Positions 5,614-5,917 of a DNA stretch of 5,917 nt are shown in pieces. The notes beneath the pieces were generated by a model. It worked only from the letters and a program-made list of their open reading frames with translations, had not been told where the DNA came from and made no database searches. The translations under genes were made by a program, and so were the position numbers. Numbering within the stretch: position 1 is the first letter of the stretch; the number at the start of each line of letters is the position of its first letter. The DNA lies in the NCBI GenBank assembly GCA_018056145.1, contig JAGPGE010000397.1, positions 1 to 5,917 on the forward strand. Reading direction: 5' to 3'. The stretch is from Armatimonadota bacterium (lineage in GTDB: Bacteria > Armatimonadota > Zipacnadia > Zipacnadales > JABUFB01).

Positions 5614-5917
5614 TTAGACGACTTCCTCGGCCAGCGAGACGATCCGCATGAACTTGCGGTCACGCAGCTCCCGAGCCACAGGACCGAAGACACGGGTGCA
5701 CCGCGGGTTGCCATTGTCGTCCACGATGACGACGGCATTGTCGTCGAACTTGATCTCGGTGCCGTCCGCCCGCTTCACGGGCTGCTTGCACCGGACGATG
5801 ACGCCCTTCAGGACGCTGTCCTTGGCGATCGGGCTCTGCGGCGTCACTTGCTTGGCCGAACACACGATCTGGTCGCCCAGAGAGCCGTAGACGTTCTGTC
5901 CGCGCCCCATTACCCGG
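5614..5917 (-). CDS. rplN: 50S ribosomal protein L14 (5' end outside window)
   Basis: Large-subunit protein L14, which binds 23S rRNA and forms an intersubunit bridge with 16S rRNA. The last 100 residues are visible. They align from the family's lysine-valine-leucine-glycine region (here RVMG) through VYGSLGD, GVIVRCKQPVKRADGTEIKF, NAVVIVDDNGNPRCTRVFGP and VARELRDRKFMRIVSLAEEV, ending as L14 does. Compared with the 122-123 residue family, about 22 N-terminal residues lie beyond the window. The ATG at 5910 is an internal methionine in the position of the usual leucine, not the start. This is the first gene of the window in transcription order, and the one that normally opens the spc operon. 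It ends in TAA, 49 bases before rplX. Confidence 0.97.
   Translation of the reverse strand, partial: RVMGRGQNVYGSLGDQIVCSAKQVTPQSPIAKDSVLKGVIVRCKQPVKRADGTEIKFDDNAVVIVDDNGNPRCTRVFGPVARELRDRKFMRIVSLAEEVV

Noticed and set aside
5565..5738. In-frame upstream extension of L24
   Set aside because: It overlaps the rplN coding region, and the family start is the ATG at 5564 with GGGAG upstream.
5908..5910. ATG as the start of L14
   Set aside because: The frame is open upstream and aligns with the internal family segment, so the true start lies outside the window.

Overview
This window is a stretch of a bacterial spc (S10-spc-alpha) ribosomal-protein operon. Every gene I can support lies on the minus strand, so transcription runs from position 5917 down to 1. 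The order in that direction is rplN (L14, start outside the window), rplX (L24), rplE (L5), rpsN (S14, zinc type), rpsH (S8), rplF (L6), rplR (L18), rpmD (L30), rplO (L15), secY and adk (last codons outside the window). There is no promoter or convincing terminator inside the window, so all eleven genes probably share one polycistronic mRNA that starts upstream of rplN.

The DNA is GC-rich, with GTG starts for rplR and rpsN and purine-rich Shine-Dalgarno (SD) sequences before nearly every gene. The gene set and the bacterial form of each protein show a bacterium. The zinc-ribbon S14, the Cys4 tail on L24 and the Cys4 LID of adenylate kinase fit many GC-rich lineages outside Proteobacteria. I cannot name the phylum reliably from sequence reading alone.

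The most notable feature is an absence. Bacterial spc operons normally read L18-S5-L30. Here L18 ends intact and L30 begins 37 bases later with its own SD, and rpsE (S5) is not found anywhere in the window. S5 is a universal, essential small-subunit protein, so the simplest reading is that rpsE has moved elsewhere in this genome; an assembly deletion must be excluded.

Other points are an L30 whose conserved Ile-Gly-Arg position reads Cys-Gly-Cys, an L24 with a short insertion in its KOW loop, and an adenylate kinase LID with a C-x4-C second zinc knuckle. The intergenic spacers are unusually roomy (108 bases S14-S8, 111 bases L6-L18) and hold potential mRNA hairpins. Tight spacing appears only at rplO-secY, where the secY SD lies in the last codons of rplO. 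Functionally the genes supply large- and small-subunit ribosomal proteins, the SecY translocon channel and the ATP/ADP/AMP-balancing kinase, the classic growth-linked grouping. The plus strand holds no gene I believe.
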